NCBI GenBank assembly: GCA_949840935.1
Contig: CATKXX010000027.1
Location: 1-39,206 of the forward strand
Source: an uncultured Acetatifactor sp.
Lineage (GTDB): Bacteria > Bacillota > Clostridia > Lachnospirales > Lachnospiraceae
Direction of reading: 5' to 3'
DNA: 39,206 nt
The notes below the pieces were generated by a model, which worked only from the letters and a program-made list of their open reading frames with translations, was not told the DNA's origin and ran no database searches. Both the position numbers and the translations under genes were made by a program. Shown here piece after piece: positions 32,124 through 39,206 of this stretch (its first letter is position 1; every line of letters begins with the position of its first letter).

Positions 32124-32984
32124 TCACAGCTTCAAAATCATTTCGTCCCCGGCCGGAACAAATCCGTACTTCTCATAAAGCGGCCTTCCCGCCTCCGTTG
32201 CCTCCAGCCCGACCTGGCAGATTCCCCTGTCGGCGGCCCGGGCCGTCAGCAGTTCCAGAAGGTTCCACGCTATGCCCTTTCTGCGATAGTCCGGATTCGT
32301 GTACATATTCATGACATAGGCATTCCAGCCGCCCGGATTATGAACGGTGGGCATGACCTGATAAAAGCTGATTCCTCCGGTGCCGATCAGTCTGTATGCG
32401 TCATACACCAGATAAGCCACATGCATACCACTTTCCAGGCTCTCCCGGTAATATTTCACGGATTTCTCCCTGACCTCCCCCAAGTCAGCATCCTTCCCCA
32501 GCCCATTAGCCGCCCGCAGCGTCTCCAGCCTGCTCTCCACCAGCACCTCAAGGTCGTCCAAATCAGCCCTTCTATAATAATAGTAACCGATCTGTGCAAA
32601 CAATATGGGAGTGATCCCACGATATGTCAGGTTCTCCGGCAGGATATCAAAGCACCCTGTCTCCGCCATCTCACTGTCAGGAAGCGCCTCCAGCCTGCTG
32701 ATCTCGGCGGTAAATACCATCCCGCCGGTTCCCTTTTCCACATCCTCCTGCGTTCCATAATCACACAACGGCCTTATCTCATATTCCACAGCCCCGGATT
32801 CCTCATACAATTCCCGTCTGGCCGCCTCCAGGGGAGTTTCTCCCTCCTCTATGTGCCCGCCCTGTGTCTCCCAGGTGGTACGCTGTCTGTGGCGGCTCAG
32901 CAGAATCTTCCCCTGGTATCTGGAAAGGATCACAACATATTTATATCTTTTCAGCTCATTCAGCCCATAGATTTCACATCTCAT
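32124..32984 (-). CDS. Nudix hydrolase-GNAT acetyltransferase fusion
   Basis: A 286-residue two-domain protein. Residues about 12-135 are a Nudix hydrolase with a complete Nudix box (GGHIEEGETPLEAARRELYE then ESGA) near 43-66, which hydrolyses a nucleoside diphosphate-linked compound. Residues about 140-286 are a GNAT acyltransferase with MNMYTNPDYRRKGIAWNLL as the acetyl-CoA loop and GRPLYEKYGFVPAGDEM at the C-terminus. The ATG overlaps the stop of the HD-GYP gene as ATGA, so translation is coupled. Substrates of both domains are unknown. The fusion may couple clearing of a damaged nucleotide to acetylation; this is inference. Confidence 0.88.
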   Translation of the reverse strand: MRCEIYGLNELKRYKYVVILSRYQGKILLSRHRQRTTWETQGGHIEEGETPLEAARRELYEESGAVEYEIRPLCDYGTQEDVEKGTGGMVFTAEISRLEALPDSEMAETGCFDILPENLTYRGITPILFAQIGYYYYRRADLDDLEVLVESRLETLRAANGLGKDADLGEVREKSVKYYRESLESGMHVAYLVYDAYRLIGTGGISFYQVMPTVHNPGGWNAYVMNMYTNPDYRRKGIAWNLLELLTARAADRGICQVGLEATEAGRPLYEKYGFVPAGDEMILKL

Positions 32985-34675
32985 ACATTTTCTTCCTGCC
33001 CTGTCTGTCGCATACTTTCCACAAGATAACGGTGCACATCCCCGCGAATTTCAAAAAAGCTCTCCACCACCACAGGATCAAAATGACTCCCCGAACCCTC
33101 TTTCAGGATCTCAAAAGCCGTCTCCTCCGCCATCGCTTCCTTATATACACGCTTATTCACCAACGCGTCAAAGACATCCGCCACCGCCATAATCCGAGCC
33201 GCCAGGGGGATTTCCTCCCCTTTCAGCCCGCCGGGATAGCCGCTGCCGTCCCATTTCTCATGATGGTGGCAGGCTACATCCTTCGCCATCTGCACCAGCT
33301 CCGGATCCGCGTTGTCCCCCAGGATTTTCTCCACGATCTCACCACCCAGGCAGGCATGAGTCTTCATGATTTCGAATTCCTCCTGGGTGAATTTCCCCGG
33401 CTTATTTAAAATAACATCCGATATAAAAATCTTTCCCACATCATGCAGCGGCGCTGCATTGGGAATGCGGTCAGTAAACTGTCTGTCCACTATCCCGGGA
33501 TAGGTTCCCTTCTCCAGCATATGCTTTGCCATCATAGTGACATACTGCTTCGTATTCCGCACATGCTGTCCCGTGGAATAATCCCTGCTTTCAATGATCG
33601 TAGCCATCCCCTCGATGACATTCTCCTGCATCCGTATCCTCTCACGGGTATGGTTTTCAATCCGGCGTGTCTGCTCCTCCACGCGCTCCTCAAGTGTGGC
33701 CTGATATTCCTTCAGCTCCTCCGCATACTTCATAGCCTTTTTCCGGTTTAAATAACTGGTGGTACAAAAATATCCCACCACGGCAAATATCAGCAGGCTC
33801 AGCAGAATATTGCGCCACAGGTTCATCTGCACCCTCTGAAACAGATCCACCGTATTTACCACCATGATCACAAACCAGTCCCGCTGAACCTCCTGGGAAA
33901 AAATCATGCATTCTTCCCCGTCTATCTCCATGATGACTGCCTCTCCCCCTGATGCGATCACTTTCCTTACCAGCTCCTGCATCTCCGGCATATCCTCAGC
34001 TGTCAGATAATTCATCCCCTTCTGGGCAGGATCGTGATGCGCCACCACAAGCCCGCTCCTGTCCACGATAAACCCATAGCCCTCTCCGTTCAGCTGCATA
34101 TCCTCCGCCATCTCCTGCATCTCATCCATAACAATATCCAGCGAGACAGCGCTCTCCTCATCCGACAGGAGCTGGCTTACGGAGATCATGATACTGTCCG
34201 TCTGGGCATCCAGGTAGGGGGATACCACCATGGGCTTTCCGCCGCCCTCATATGCCGTAATATACCATGGCCGCTCCTGGGGGACATAGTCCTCATCCGG
34301 CGTCCAGCCAATCCCATCCAGATAGACACCGTTGAAAACACCGTATATCCCTGTGAAATTCTTGTCGATTGAGGCAGCGTAATCCTTCGATTCCTGAAGA
34401 AGAAAGCGCTCTAAATCCTCCGAAGCGGCACCATCGCGCATCATGGCATCCATTACCAGCCCCGTCACCTGCATGACATCGAGTCCCCGGAGCAGGAAAT
34501 TGTTCAGCCGCTCGGCTTCCTGTGACACAGAATTTCTTCCTATGTTCACTGCATCCTCCATGGCTATGGAATAGAAAGAGCCAAAGGTATAGACTACAAT
34601 ACTGCCAAGCGCAAGCAGGGTGATAGTGAGCGTCAGGATATACTGAAGGAACCCTTTTTCCCTTCTTTTTTTCAT
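32981..34675 (-). CDS. Membrane sensor with dCache-like domain and HD-GYP phosphodiesterase
   Basis: A 564-residue protein from the ATG at 34675 (GGAGG 8 bases upstream). A first membrane helix lies at about 8-30, an extracytoplasmic dCache-like sensor at about 35-275 (RPWYITAYEGGGKPMVVSPY is typical) and a second helix at about 285-305. A short coiled coil follows, then an HD-GYP domain from about 345. Catalytic motifs are HDVGK near 411 and HHHEKWDGSGYPGG near 470, both intact, so c-di-GMP hydrolysis is likely. It sits 27 bases after a diguanylate cyclase gene, making a synthesis/breakdown pair, and is coupled to the Nudix-GNAT gene. Confidence 0.92.
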   Translation of the reverse strand: MKKRREKGFLQYILTLTITLLALGSIVVYTFGSFYSIAMEDAVNIGRNSVSQEAERLNNFLLRGLDVMQVTGLVMDAMMRDGAASEDLERFLLQESKDYAASIDKNFTGIYGVFNGVYLDGIGWTPDEDYVPQERPWYITAYEGGGKPMVVSPYLDAQTDSIMISVSQLLSDEESAVSLDIVMDEMQEMAEDMQLNGEGYGFIVDRSGLVVAHHDPAQKGMNYLTAEDMPEMQELVRKVIASGGEAVIMEIDGEECMIFSQEVQRDWFVIMVVNTVDLFQRVQMNLWRNILLSLLIFAVVGYFCTTSYLNRKKAMKYAEELKEYQATLEERVEEQTRRIENHTRERIRMQENVIEGMATIIESRDYSTGQHVRNTKQYVTMMAKHMLEKGTYPGIVDRQFTDRIPNAAPLHDVGKIFISDVILNKPGKFTQEEFEIMKTHACLGGEIVEKILGDNADPELVQMAKDVACHHHEKWDGSGYPGGLKGEEIPLAARIMAVADVFDALVNKRVYKEAMAEETAFEILKEGSGSHFDPVVVESFFEIRGDVHRYLVESMRQTGQEENV

Positions 34676-34702
34676 ATGGCTTTCCTCCGACAACATTCTG
34701 CA

Positions 34703-36475
34703 TTATAAGATGGCCGCTCTGTTCTTGCCGCTTTCCTTCGCATTATATAACGCCGTATCCACGCGGGTACAAAGGGAGTCCAGAGTATCGTCCTCCCTCG
34801 CCTGGGTCGCCCCAAGGCTGACGGTATGTATCCCGGAATTAGGGAAATCAATTTCTGCAAAGCATCCCCTGATGCGCTCCGCCGTCTCAAATGCCGATTC
34901 TGCCTCCGTATCATGCAGCAGCACCATGAATTCTTCACCACCCCACCTCCCGGAAACGGCATTTTCCCGGCCGATGAGCTTCTTGTCCCGAAGTATGTCC
35001 GCCAGCCGCATAATGACCGCATCACCCTCCTGATGCCCATAAGTATCATTCACACGTTTGAAATTATCTATGTCCAGCATAACCAGGGAAAAATTCTCCT
35101 CCTTTACCTCCCGAAGTGCCTCCGCAATCCGCGCCTGTATCTCCCTGCGGTTACAGAGGCCGGTCAGCCCGTCCGTAATTGCAGCCGCCTTCAGGCTGTC
35201 GTTTGCACGCTCCAGCCGCTTATTCATTTCCTCCAGCTCCAGGGATGTCATGCTTATAAAGGTCGCCAGCCGGGATACCAGTGGCACCTTTGAAAGAGAG
35301 CTCTCCTCCATGGAAACAGGCGATACGTCCTGCTCCTTTTTCTCCCCCTCCCGCATGGCAGCAATGACAAGTGTTACGTTATGCTGGTTGAGGCTGCCGT
35401 TTGTCCGCAGGAATTCCCCGTGTGAAAAAAATCCGCTGGAGGGTGAGATTTCCCGAAAAGGCTGTATCTCAAAGGTAGGCTCCTTTGAAGTCCAGAAGGT
35501 ACGTCTGGCGGCACAGGAGAAAATGTGCAGCAATTCCGGTCGAAAATCACATATCCTTTTACTGTCATTCCGTATGCTCTCCACAATCGTCCCGGGATCC
35601 CCATAGGAAATCCTCACTACAGATCCCACATCGATATCCGAAGTCATGGTGATGGATCCGTCCGCATTGCTGGCCACCGGGGTGCGCAGTATAGTAGTGT
35701 CATTATGCTCGTAAAACAAAGGGAATTCCAGCGTATTATAGAAGAAGTTTTCATCATTCCGGATATTGAGATACTTATGATATACATCATACGCCGGAAT
35801 CCCATCCAGCTCCTGCAGAATCGACCCCTCAGACCTTGTGACGCGGAATTTCCTGCCAAGGGGCTTCCAGCCCGTGACATTGATGGACTCCACATAAAAA
35901 TCCGCCCCGCCGTAAAATACGACGATAATCCCCCTGTCGGAGTACCCGGCCCCCCTTGAAAATACGCAGGAATCATCGCTGGTGATGTCATCGCTGCAGG
36001 TGACGCCGCCGAAAATCTGTATATCCGGCCTGATTTTCTTCAGTCCGTCACAGAAACGTGTGGTGGAACCCTCCGGAATGGTGCAGAATAATTCTATCGC
36101 CTTCACCCAGGGATTTCTCTCTGTTTTTTCTACAATATCACTTGTTATTTTGTCTACGGGTTCCCTTGAAAGATCGTATTGAAAGAGCAGTACCCGGGTC
36201 GTAGGGAGCTCGAAGAGCGTACAGACCACCGTGATCCTGCCTGACAGCTGACAGTCCACAATATTCCCGCTGGTGGAGCATCCCATGTACAGGGTATCCG
36301 GAAATATACTCTCGATATCGCTGCATACCTGTTGAACCACCTCCGGCTCCAATACCTCCGTATAGATTTGGAACATCATTTTTGTGATTCGGCCGGATTC
36401 GCACCATGCCTTAAAATCCGCAAGCTTTTGAGTAAACTCCCCTGAATCTATATACTCAAAGCGTATCTGCTTCAT
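34703..36475 (-). CDS. FIST sensor-GGDEF diguanylate cyclase
   Basis: A 590-residue cytoplasmic protein from the ATG at 36475 (AGGAGGG 7 bases upstream). Residues about 20-220 form a FIST N domain and 225-375 a FIST C domain, a module thought to bind small ligands such as amino acids. A short coiled coil near 400-425 leads into a GGDEF domain (430-590). The active site reads RWGGEEF near 510, a competent variant. The product-inhibition RxxD site reads RENA, so feedback inhibition is probably lost. The coiled coil would bring two domains together. It is the first gene of the c-di-GMP set. Confidence 0.92.
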   Translation of the reverse strand: MKQIRFEYIDSGEFTQKLADFKAWCESGRITKMMFQIYTEVLEPEVVQQVCSDIESIFPDTLYMGCSTSGNIVDCQLSGRITVVCTLFELPTTRVLLFQYDLSREPVDKITSDIVEKTERNPWVKAIELFCTIPEGSTTRFCDGLKKIRPDIQIFGGVTCSDDITSDDSCVFSRGAGYSDRGIIVVFYGGADFYVESINVTGWKPLGRKFRVTRSEGSILQELDGIPAYDVYHKYLNIRNDENFFYNTLEFPLFYEHNDTTILRTPVASNADGSITMTSDIDVGSVVRISYGDPGTIVESIRNDSKRICDFRPELLHIFSCAARRTFWTSKEPTFEIQPFREISPSSGFFSHGEFLRTNGSLNQHNVTLVIAAMREGEKKEQDVSPVSMEESSLSKVPLVSRLATFISMTSLELEEMNKRLERANDSLKAAAITDGLTGLCNRREIQARIAEALREVKEENFSLVMLDIDNFKRVNDTYGHQEGDAVIMRLADILRDKKLIGRENAVSGRWGGEEFMVLLHDTEAESAFETAERIRGCFAEIDFPNSGIHTVSLGATQAREDDTLDSLCTRVDTALYNAKESGKNRAAIL

Positions 36476-36541
36476 CTTCACACCCTCCTGTCTGTAGTGC
36501 CCGCTGATTTTCAATACGCAGGGAGTTTCCTCCCCCACGGT

Positions 36542-36727
36542 TTACGGAGCCGTTTCCTCCAGCAGCTTCCGTTTTCGTTCGATCATCTCGTCTATCCTCG
36601 CGATATACTGGGCTACATCCTTGACATTCTCGCACCGCTCGATGCGCCCGTCAGGGTACACCCTCTTTGATATGCTGCCTGCCCCGCAAGCCACTATGGT
36701 CTGCACTTCCTCCATAATGATACACAC
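36542..36727 (-). pseudogene. hemZ: 3' remnant of hemZ (radical SAM coproporphyrinogen dehydrogenase family)
   Basis: A 61-codon frame, of which IIMEEVQTIVACGAG and IERCENVKDVAQYIARIDEM match the C-terminal end of HemZ. The radical SAM domain is missing: a full protein has roughly 450-500 residues. Homology runs right up to the first codons, and the DNA beyond is an integrase-bearing mobile element. In Firmicutes hemZ is often upstream of hisS, which fits the location. The GTG at the 5' end has no ribosome site. The remnant is either dead or rejoined when the element excises. Whether a full-length gene was rebuilt at the far end of the element cannot be seen. Confidence 0.82.
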
Positions 36728-36751
36728 AACCCTAATTATGCCTTATTATCA

Positions 36752-36863
36752 GGTATTATCGAGTATTCTGTATTTCTACAATCACCCGATTAAGGTATTA
36801 TTCAGTATCATTCAGACGAAATTTGATGTACTTTTGATGTACTTCCACCAAATTTGTTGTACT
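36752..36863. repeat. Integrase/excisionase-type direct repeats at the att end
   Basis: TTTGATGTACT occurs twice in tandem (36822-36832 and 36833-36843), and a 10/11 match, TTTGTTGTACT, follows at 36853-36863. GGTATTAT followed by AGTAT two bases later occurs at 36752 and again at 36794, 42 bases apart. Their position between the hemZ break and the integrase stop fits arm-type binding sites. The protein that binds is inference. Confidence 0.65.
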
Positions 36864-36913
36864 CTTTCTATCCGCAATAAATATGAATGCCTTAAAGGAT
36901 TCTTCCATATTTA

Positions 36914-38161
36914 TTATTGAGAAAACAAAACCATCTTTTCTGCCAATGCCTCCATTGAAGCCTTTTTCTTAGCCTCCGAAACCTCGGCATAGATATTCAT
37001 TGTAGTTGCAATATCAACATGACCCATCACCGACTGGATTACCTTCAGATTACTCTCGTTCTCACAAAACCTTGCGCAAAATGTATGGCGCAGACTATGG
37101 CAAGTGAAATGAGGCAAAATAAGCGGCTCTCTGCTTTTCATTTTCGCTTCGTGAAGCTCGGCATCATTATACGCATCAATAATGCGCTCTAATGCCCTGT
37201 CTAAATCCTGTTGCAAAAATACCCGTCCAAAGCGATTCAGAAATACAAAGTCTGTATATCCGTCAATTTCTGTTGCGCAATAAATTCCATTGTCATGTTG
37301 GTACTGCTTAATTTCTTTCAGTGCCTGACGCACCTCCTTCACCATTGGAATCTTACGGATACCTGCATCTGTCTTTGGTGTTGAAATATATATCTTTTTT
37401 GGGGATTTATTCATCTTGCCCGCAAAATAAACCGCTGCATGGTCAACTGTAATAACCCCATTCTCAACATCAATATCTTTCCAGGTCAGACCACTCAATT
37501 CTCCAACCCTCAAACCCGTTCCTATAAAAAAGGTATAGATTGGTTTCCAGTGATCGTACACCGGGTGACCGTCCATGAACTCCAGAAATGCCGTCTGCTG
37601 TTCCGGCGTTAAAGCATTCCTTACACCTCTCTTAGCGCCTGTCTGCTTCTTTAGCTGTCCTAACACGTTATGTGTGGGATTCGTTCTGATAATACAATCC
37701 CTGACCGCCATTTCAAATGCAGGGTGCAATTCCCTTTGAAGATGTTCAACCGTTCCATAGCTAAGATTCAATTCTTCCATCAGCTTTTTGTAAAACAGCA
37801 ATACATCTGAATATTTGATGTCTTTAACTTTACGGTTGCCTATGCCTTTCCTGACATATGCATTATACTGATACATATATCCCGCAAAAGTCCTTTCCGC
37901 CAAATCTTTCCGTGTTGCCATGTACTTGTCAAAGATGTCATTCAACGTCTGGTTCTTAGCCTGTCCACTGTCAATCCCGTCCAGTTTATCCCGTAATATC
38001 TGTTCTTCCCTCTGGCGAAGTGTAGTCAGATTTTTAGAATAAATGTATCGTCTTTTCCCTGCTTCATCAGCATAGGCGTATTGATACTTTCCATCTGAAC
38101 TACGATAGCTTTCCCCCTTCCGCAATACTCGTCCCTTATTGTCCTTTCGTGATTTAGCCAT
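36914..38161 (-). CDS. Tyrosine recombinase integrase (Tn916 Int-like)
   Basis: A 415-residue site-specific recombinase from the ATG at 38161 (AAGGAG 5 bases upstream); the longer frame overlaps the ribbon-helix-helix gene. An N-terminal arm-binding domain of Tn916 type is present (KGRVLRKGESYRSSDGKYQY). A core-binding SAM-like domain lies at about 70-170, and the catalytic domain follows. Catalytic residues visible are Arg in GTGLRVGELSG near 214, HSLRH near 353, His in VMGHVD near 377 and the nucleophile Tyr in MNIYAEVS near 387. It integrates and, with Xis, excises the element. The stop lies 187 bases from the hemZ remnant. Confidence 0.95.
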   Translation of the reverse strand: MAKSRKDNKGRVLRKGESYRSSDGKYQYAYADEAGKRRYIYSKNLTTLRQREEQILRDKLDGIDSGQAKNQTLNDIFDKYMATRKDLAERTFAGYMYQYNAYVRKGIGNRKVKDIKYSDVLLFYKKLMEELNLSYGTVEHLQRELHPAFEMAVRDCIIRTNPTHNVLGQLKKQTGAKRGVRNALTPEQQTAFLEFMDGHPVYDHWKPIYTFFIGTGLRVGELSGLTWKDIDVENGVITVDHAAVYFAGKMNKSPKKIYISTPKTDAGIRKIPMVKEVRQALKEIKQYQHDNGIYCATEIDGYTDFVFLNRFGRVFLQQDLDRALERIIDAYNDAELHEAKMKSREPLILPHFTCHSLRHTFCARFCENESNLKVIQSVMGHVDIATTMNIYAEVSEAKKKASMEALAEKMVLFSQ

Positions 38162-38201
38162 AGCCACTCCTTTCTTGTTCGGAAAGAAGAAATCCTGTGC
38201 C

Positions 38202-38372
38202 TTACTTACGAGTTTTGTACAATAAGTCAACTCCCGTTTTGATAGTTTCTGTTATAGTCTGTTGATGTTTGTCAGAGTATTCCTTTAGAGTGTGATATTC
38301 TGCGTCAGACATCCTTATGGTTACGATACGCTCTTTTATGACATCCGATTTCGGACGCCCTCTCTTTCCCAT
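38202..38372 (-). CDS. Small ribbon-helix-helix DNA-binding protein, likely element repressor
   Basis: A 56-residue gene overlapped by the long open frame of the integrase. It begins MGKRGRPKSD, then ERIVTIRMSDAEYHTLKEYS, the beta strand and first helix of a CopG/Arc-type ribbon-helix-helix fold, then a second helix ending LYKTRK. The ATG follows GAGAGGAG at 7 bases. A consensus promoter with a dyad operator lies directly upstream, and the integrase follows 40 bases downstream on the same transcript. This fits an autoregulated repressor controlling integrase expression. The fold call is from pattern, the regulatory role is inference. Confidence 0.85.
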   Translation of the reverse strand: MGKRGRPKSDVIKERIVTIRMSDAEYHTLKEYSDKHQQTITETIKTGVDLLYKTRK

Positions 38373-38401
38373 AGGCACACTCCTCTCTACATCTACATAC
38401 C

Positions 38402-38447
38402 ATTATATTTTCCGTATTACGAAATGTCAAGTATTTTTCGTAATACG
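38402..38447 (-). promoter_or_regulatory. Sigma-A promoter overlapped by a palindromic dyad operator
   Basis: Minus strand TTGACA (38425-38430), 17 bases, TATAAT (38402-38407): a full consensus. CGTATTACGAAA (38413-38424) fills the spacer, and its exact inverted copy TTTCGTAATACG (38436-38447) lies just upstream of the -35. Each arm contains a 9-bp palindrome (CGTA-T/A-TACG). Protein bound to both arms would cover the -35 and block polymerase. Confidence 0.9.
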
Positions 38448-38498
38448 AATAAAAAACTTTTTGGCACATGGAAATCTCTTACTTTTCCACTCCCGGTT

Positions 38499-38693
38499 TT
38501 ATTCTGCCGGTATACGAAAACTCTCCAGATACTTTTCAAAAATTTCGCAATCCACAAGTACAGCTTTTCCTACCTTATATGTTGCACCTGCTTCTTTCGC
38601 CCGTTTCTCAAAAGTGCTTTGGCATAAACCATAGAGCTTAGCTCCTTCCTTATATCTTACAAATCTCTTTTTCTCCTGAAATTTTTCAGACAT
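38499..38693 (-). CDS. Excisionase-like small DNA-binding protein
   Basis: A 64-residue protein from the ATG at 38693 (AGGAGGG 5 bases upstream); the frame extends 48 codons further without a site. The sequence is basic with a winged-helix pattern: KRFVRYKEGAKLYGLCQST and FEKRAKEAGATYKVGKAVLV, then a C-terminal helix. Size and arrangement match Xis proteins of Tn916-like elements, which bend att DNA to favour excision. It lies upstream of the ribbon-helix-helix promoter, so it is probably transcribed separately. Confidence 0.8.
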   Translation of the reverse strand: MSEKFQEKKRFVRYKEGAKLYGLCQSTFEKRAKEAGATYKVGKAVLVDCEIFEKYLESFRIPAE

Positions 38694-38713
38694 ATTTTCC
38701 CTCCTAACGGTGT

Positions 38714-38722
38714 ATTTTAGCA
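38714..38722 (-). promoter_or_regulatory. Possible extended -10 promoter of the excisionase-like gene
   Basis: Minus strand TGCTAAAAT is an extended -10 about 20 bases before the ATG. No -35 is found at 16-18 bases. Confidence 0.35.
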
Positions 38723-38796
38723 TGATAACTTTATCTGCTAATGACAATAGAAGCTGCCTGCTCCTGCTCTCATTAGTAGACAAAACAATCTGCTTT

Positions 38797-38946
38797 TCAA
38801 AAAATCCATACAGGTGACAGCTCATTACACTGTCCACATCGGTATCGCACCGTCATTTCAAACTGACCGGGAAACCCGGAAGTATCATTATCAAAGATAT
38901 GCCTCATTGCCTCATGCAACTGCTGCACTTTTCGCCAGACATTCAT
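38797..38946 (-). CDS. Small ORF with a CxxC motif in the mobile element
   Basis: A 49-codon frame starting MNVWRKVQQLHEAM, with a helical first half and TVRYRCGQCNELS near the end, a CxxC that could be half of a zinc ribbon. A weak AAGG site lies about 10 bases upstream. It follows the next ORF by 17 bases. I do not recognise it. The composition looks protein-like, but the length makes the call tentative. Confidence 0.4.
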   Translation of the reverse strand: MNVWRKVQQLHEAMRHIFDNDTSGFPGQFEMTVRYRCGQCNELSPVWIF

Positions 38947-38963
38947 CGCTCACTGCCTTAACT

Positions 38964-39206
38964 TCAATACCAGATTTCAGTATTCCCTCGTACACACTTC
39001 CACACAAAAATGGAAGCAGGCAGCTCTTGGCGTGTCCGCATAGCGGCTCCGCACATCCCACACGTCCCGTATGTATTTGCATATTCAATTATCAAGGTAC
39101 ACTCGCCAACCTGCGTTGACGGGCAGAAAACCCTCTGCCTGTTTTGGATAAAATCATTTCTGGACTTGCCAGCCCAAAAAGCACATAAGCACTCTCCGTC
39201 TGCTAT
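38964..39206 (-). CDS. Partial Cys-containing ORF at the right edge
   Basis: An open frame of 80 codons with no start in the window, so the 5' end is off the right edge. It includes CLC near the beginning, FCPSTQVGEC, and YGTCGMCGAAMRTRQELP, giving several Cys in CxC/CxxC spacing that hint at metal binding. It ends TEIWY. A second minus-strand frame (38912-39082) beginning MQIHTGRVGCAEP overlaps it, and I cannot decide between them from sequence alone. Function unknown; it belongs to the mobile element. Confidence 0.35.
   Translation of the reverse strand: MADGECLCAFWAGKSRNDFIQNRQRVFCPSTQVGECTLIIEYANTYGTCGMCGAAMRTRQELPASIFVWKCVRGNTEIWY

Larger units (their letters stand above)
36728..39206. 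mobile_element. Left end of an integrative element inserted at hemZ (incomplete)
   Basis: From the hemZ break to the right edge the DNA turns AT-rich and carries, in minus-strand order, small Cys-containing ORFs, an excisionase-like gene, a ribbon-helix-helix gene and a tyrosine integrase adjacent to direct repeats. This is the recombination end of an ICE, prophage or genomic island of Tn916-like integrase type. Cargo and transfer genes would lie right of the window. The exact junction is within a few bases of 36727, but the att core cannot be fixed from one end. Confidence 0.82.

Noticed and set aside
38814..39119. 101-codon plus-strand frame at the right end
   Set aside because: It has no ribosome site, runs opposite better minus-strand frames, and all nearby element genes are on the minus strand.

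Overview
This window reads as chromosome of a fairly GC-rich Clostridia species, most likely Lachnospiraceae. The evidence is a SCIFF ranthipeptide precursor with its radical SAM maturase next to a fused SecDF, a hemZ/hisS/aspS neighbourhood, strong AGGAGG-type ribosome sites, ATG/GTG/TTG starts and canonical sigma-A promoters. Nearly all genes are on the minus strand. The species is an inference.

Region by region: 1-193 is structured, repeat-like DNA cut by the left edge. 194-3948 encodes a translationally coupled pair of ABC exporters. 4061-7002 is a compact operon in the order AAC(3)-like acetyltransferase, LytTR response regulator, GHKL sensor kinase and flavodoxin-like oxidoreductase, closed by a strong terminator. 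7071-7922 is an unknown exported or anchored protein. 8016-12501 holds secDF, the SCIFF maturase, the 47-residue SCIFF precursor (a short gene that is easy to miss) and a small membrane protein. 12628-13926 is a plus-strand CNNM/CBS/CorC membrane protein, convergent with a pstSCAB phosphate uptake operon (13992-17547). 17604-20689 holds a membrane protein, a cell-wall amidase and a divergent GT-C type glycosyltransferase. 20690-21541 is a coiled-coil protein. 21727-21840 contains two strong inverted repeats, one of them 66 bp long with perfect 32-bp arms. 21854-25523 is a heterodimeric ABC exporter with one degenerate ATP site. 25675-28353 holds a Sfp-type phosphopantetheinyl transferase and a putative glycoside hydrolase, both enlarged by in-frame tandem repeats. 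28476-31719 is aspS and hisS. 31720-32123 is a regulatory-looking gap with a 19-codon ORF. 32124-36475 is a coupled set: FIST-GGDEF diguanylate cyclase, dCache-HD-GYP phosphodiesterase and a Nudix-GNAT fusion.

At 36542-36727 only the last ~60 codons of hemZ remain. The DNA to its right is AT-rich and mobile: repeat-bearing att-like DNA, a tyrosine integrase, a 56-residue ribbon-helix-helix protein, an excisionase-like protein and small Cys-containing ORFs running off the right edge. An integrative element appears to have inserted into the 3' part of hemZ, and its body lies beyond the window.

The most notable signals are: (1) the element's ribbon-helix-helix gene, with a sigma-A promoter overlapped by a 12-bp inverted repeat made of 9-bp palindromes; (2) the SCIFF locus with an attenuator-like hairpin between precursor and maturase; (3) a pstS gene whose ribosome site lies in the 3' arm of the preceding gene's terminator; (4) the perfect 66-bp palindrome; and (5) three successive loci that each gained an in-frame repeat of 13, 14 or 19 residues.
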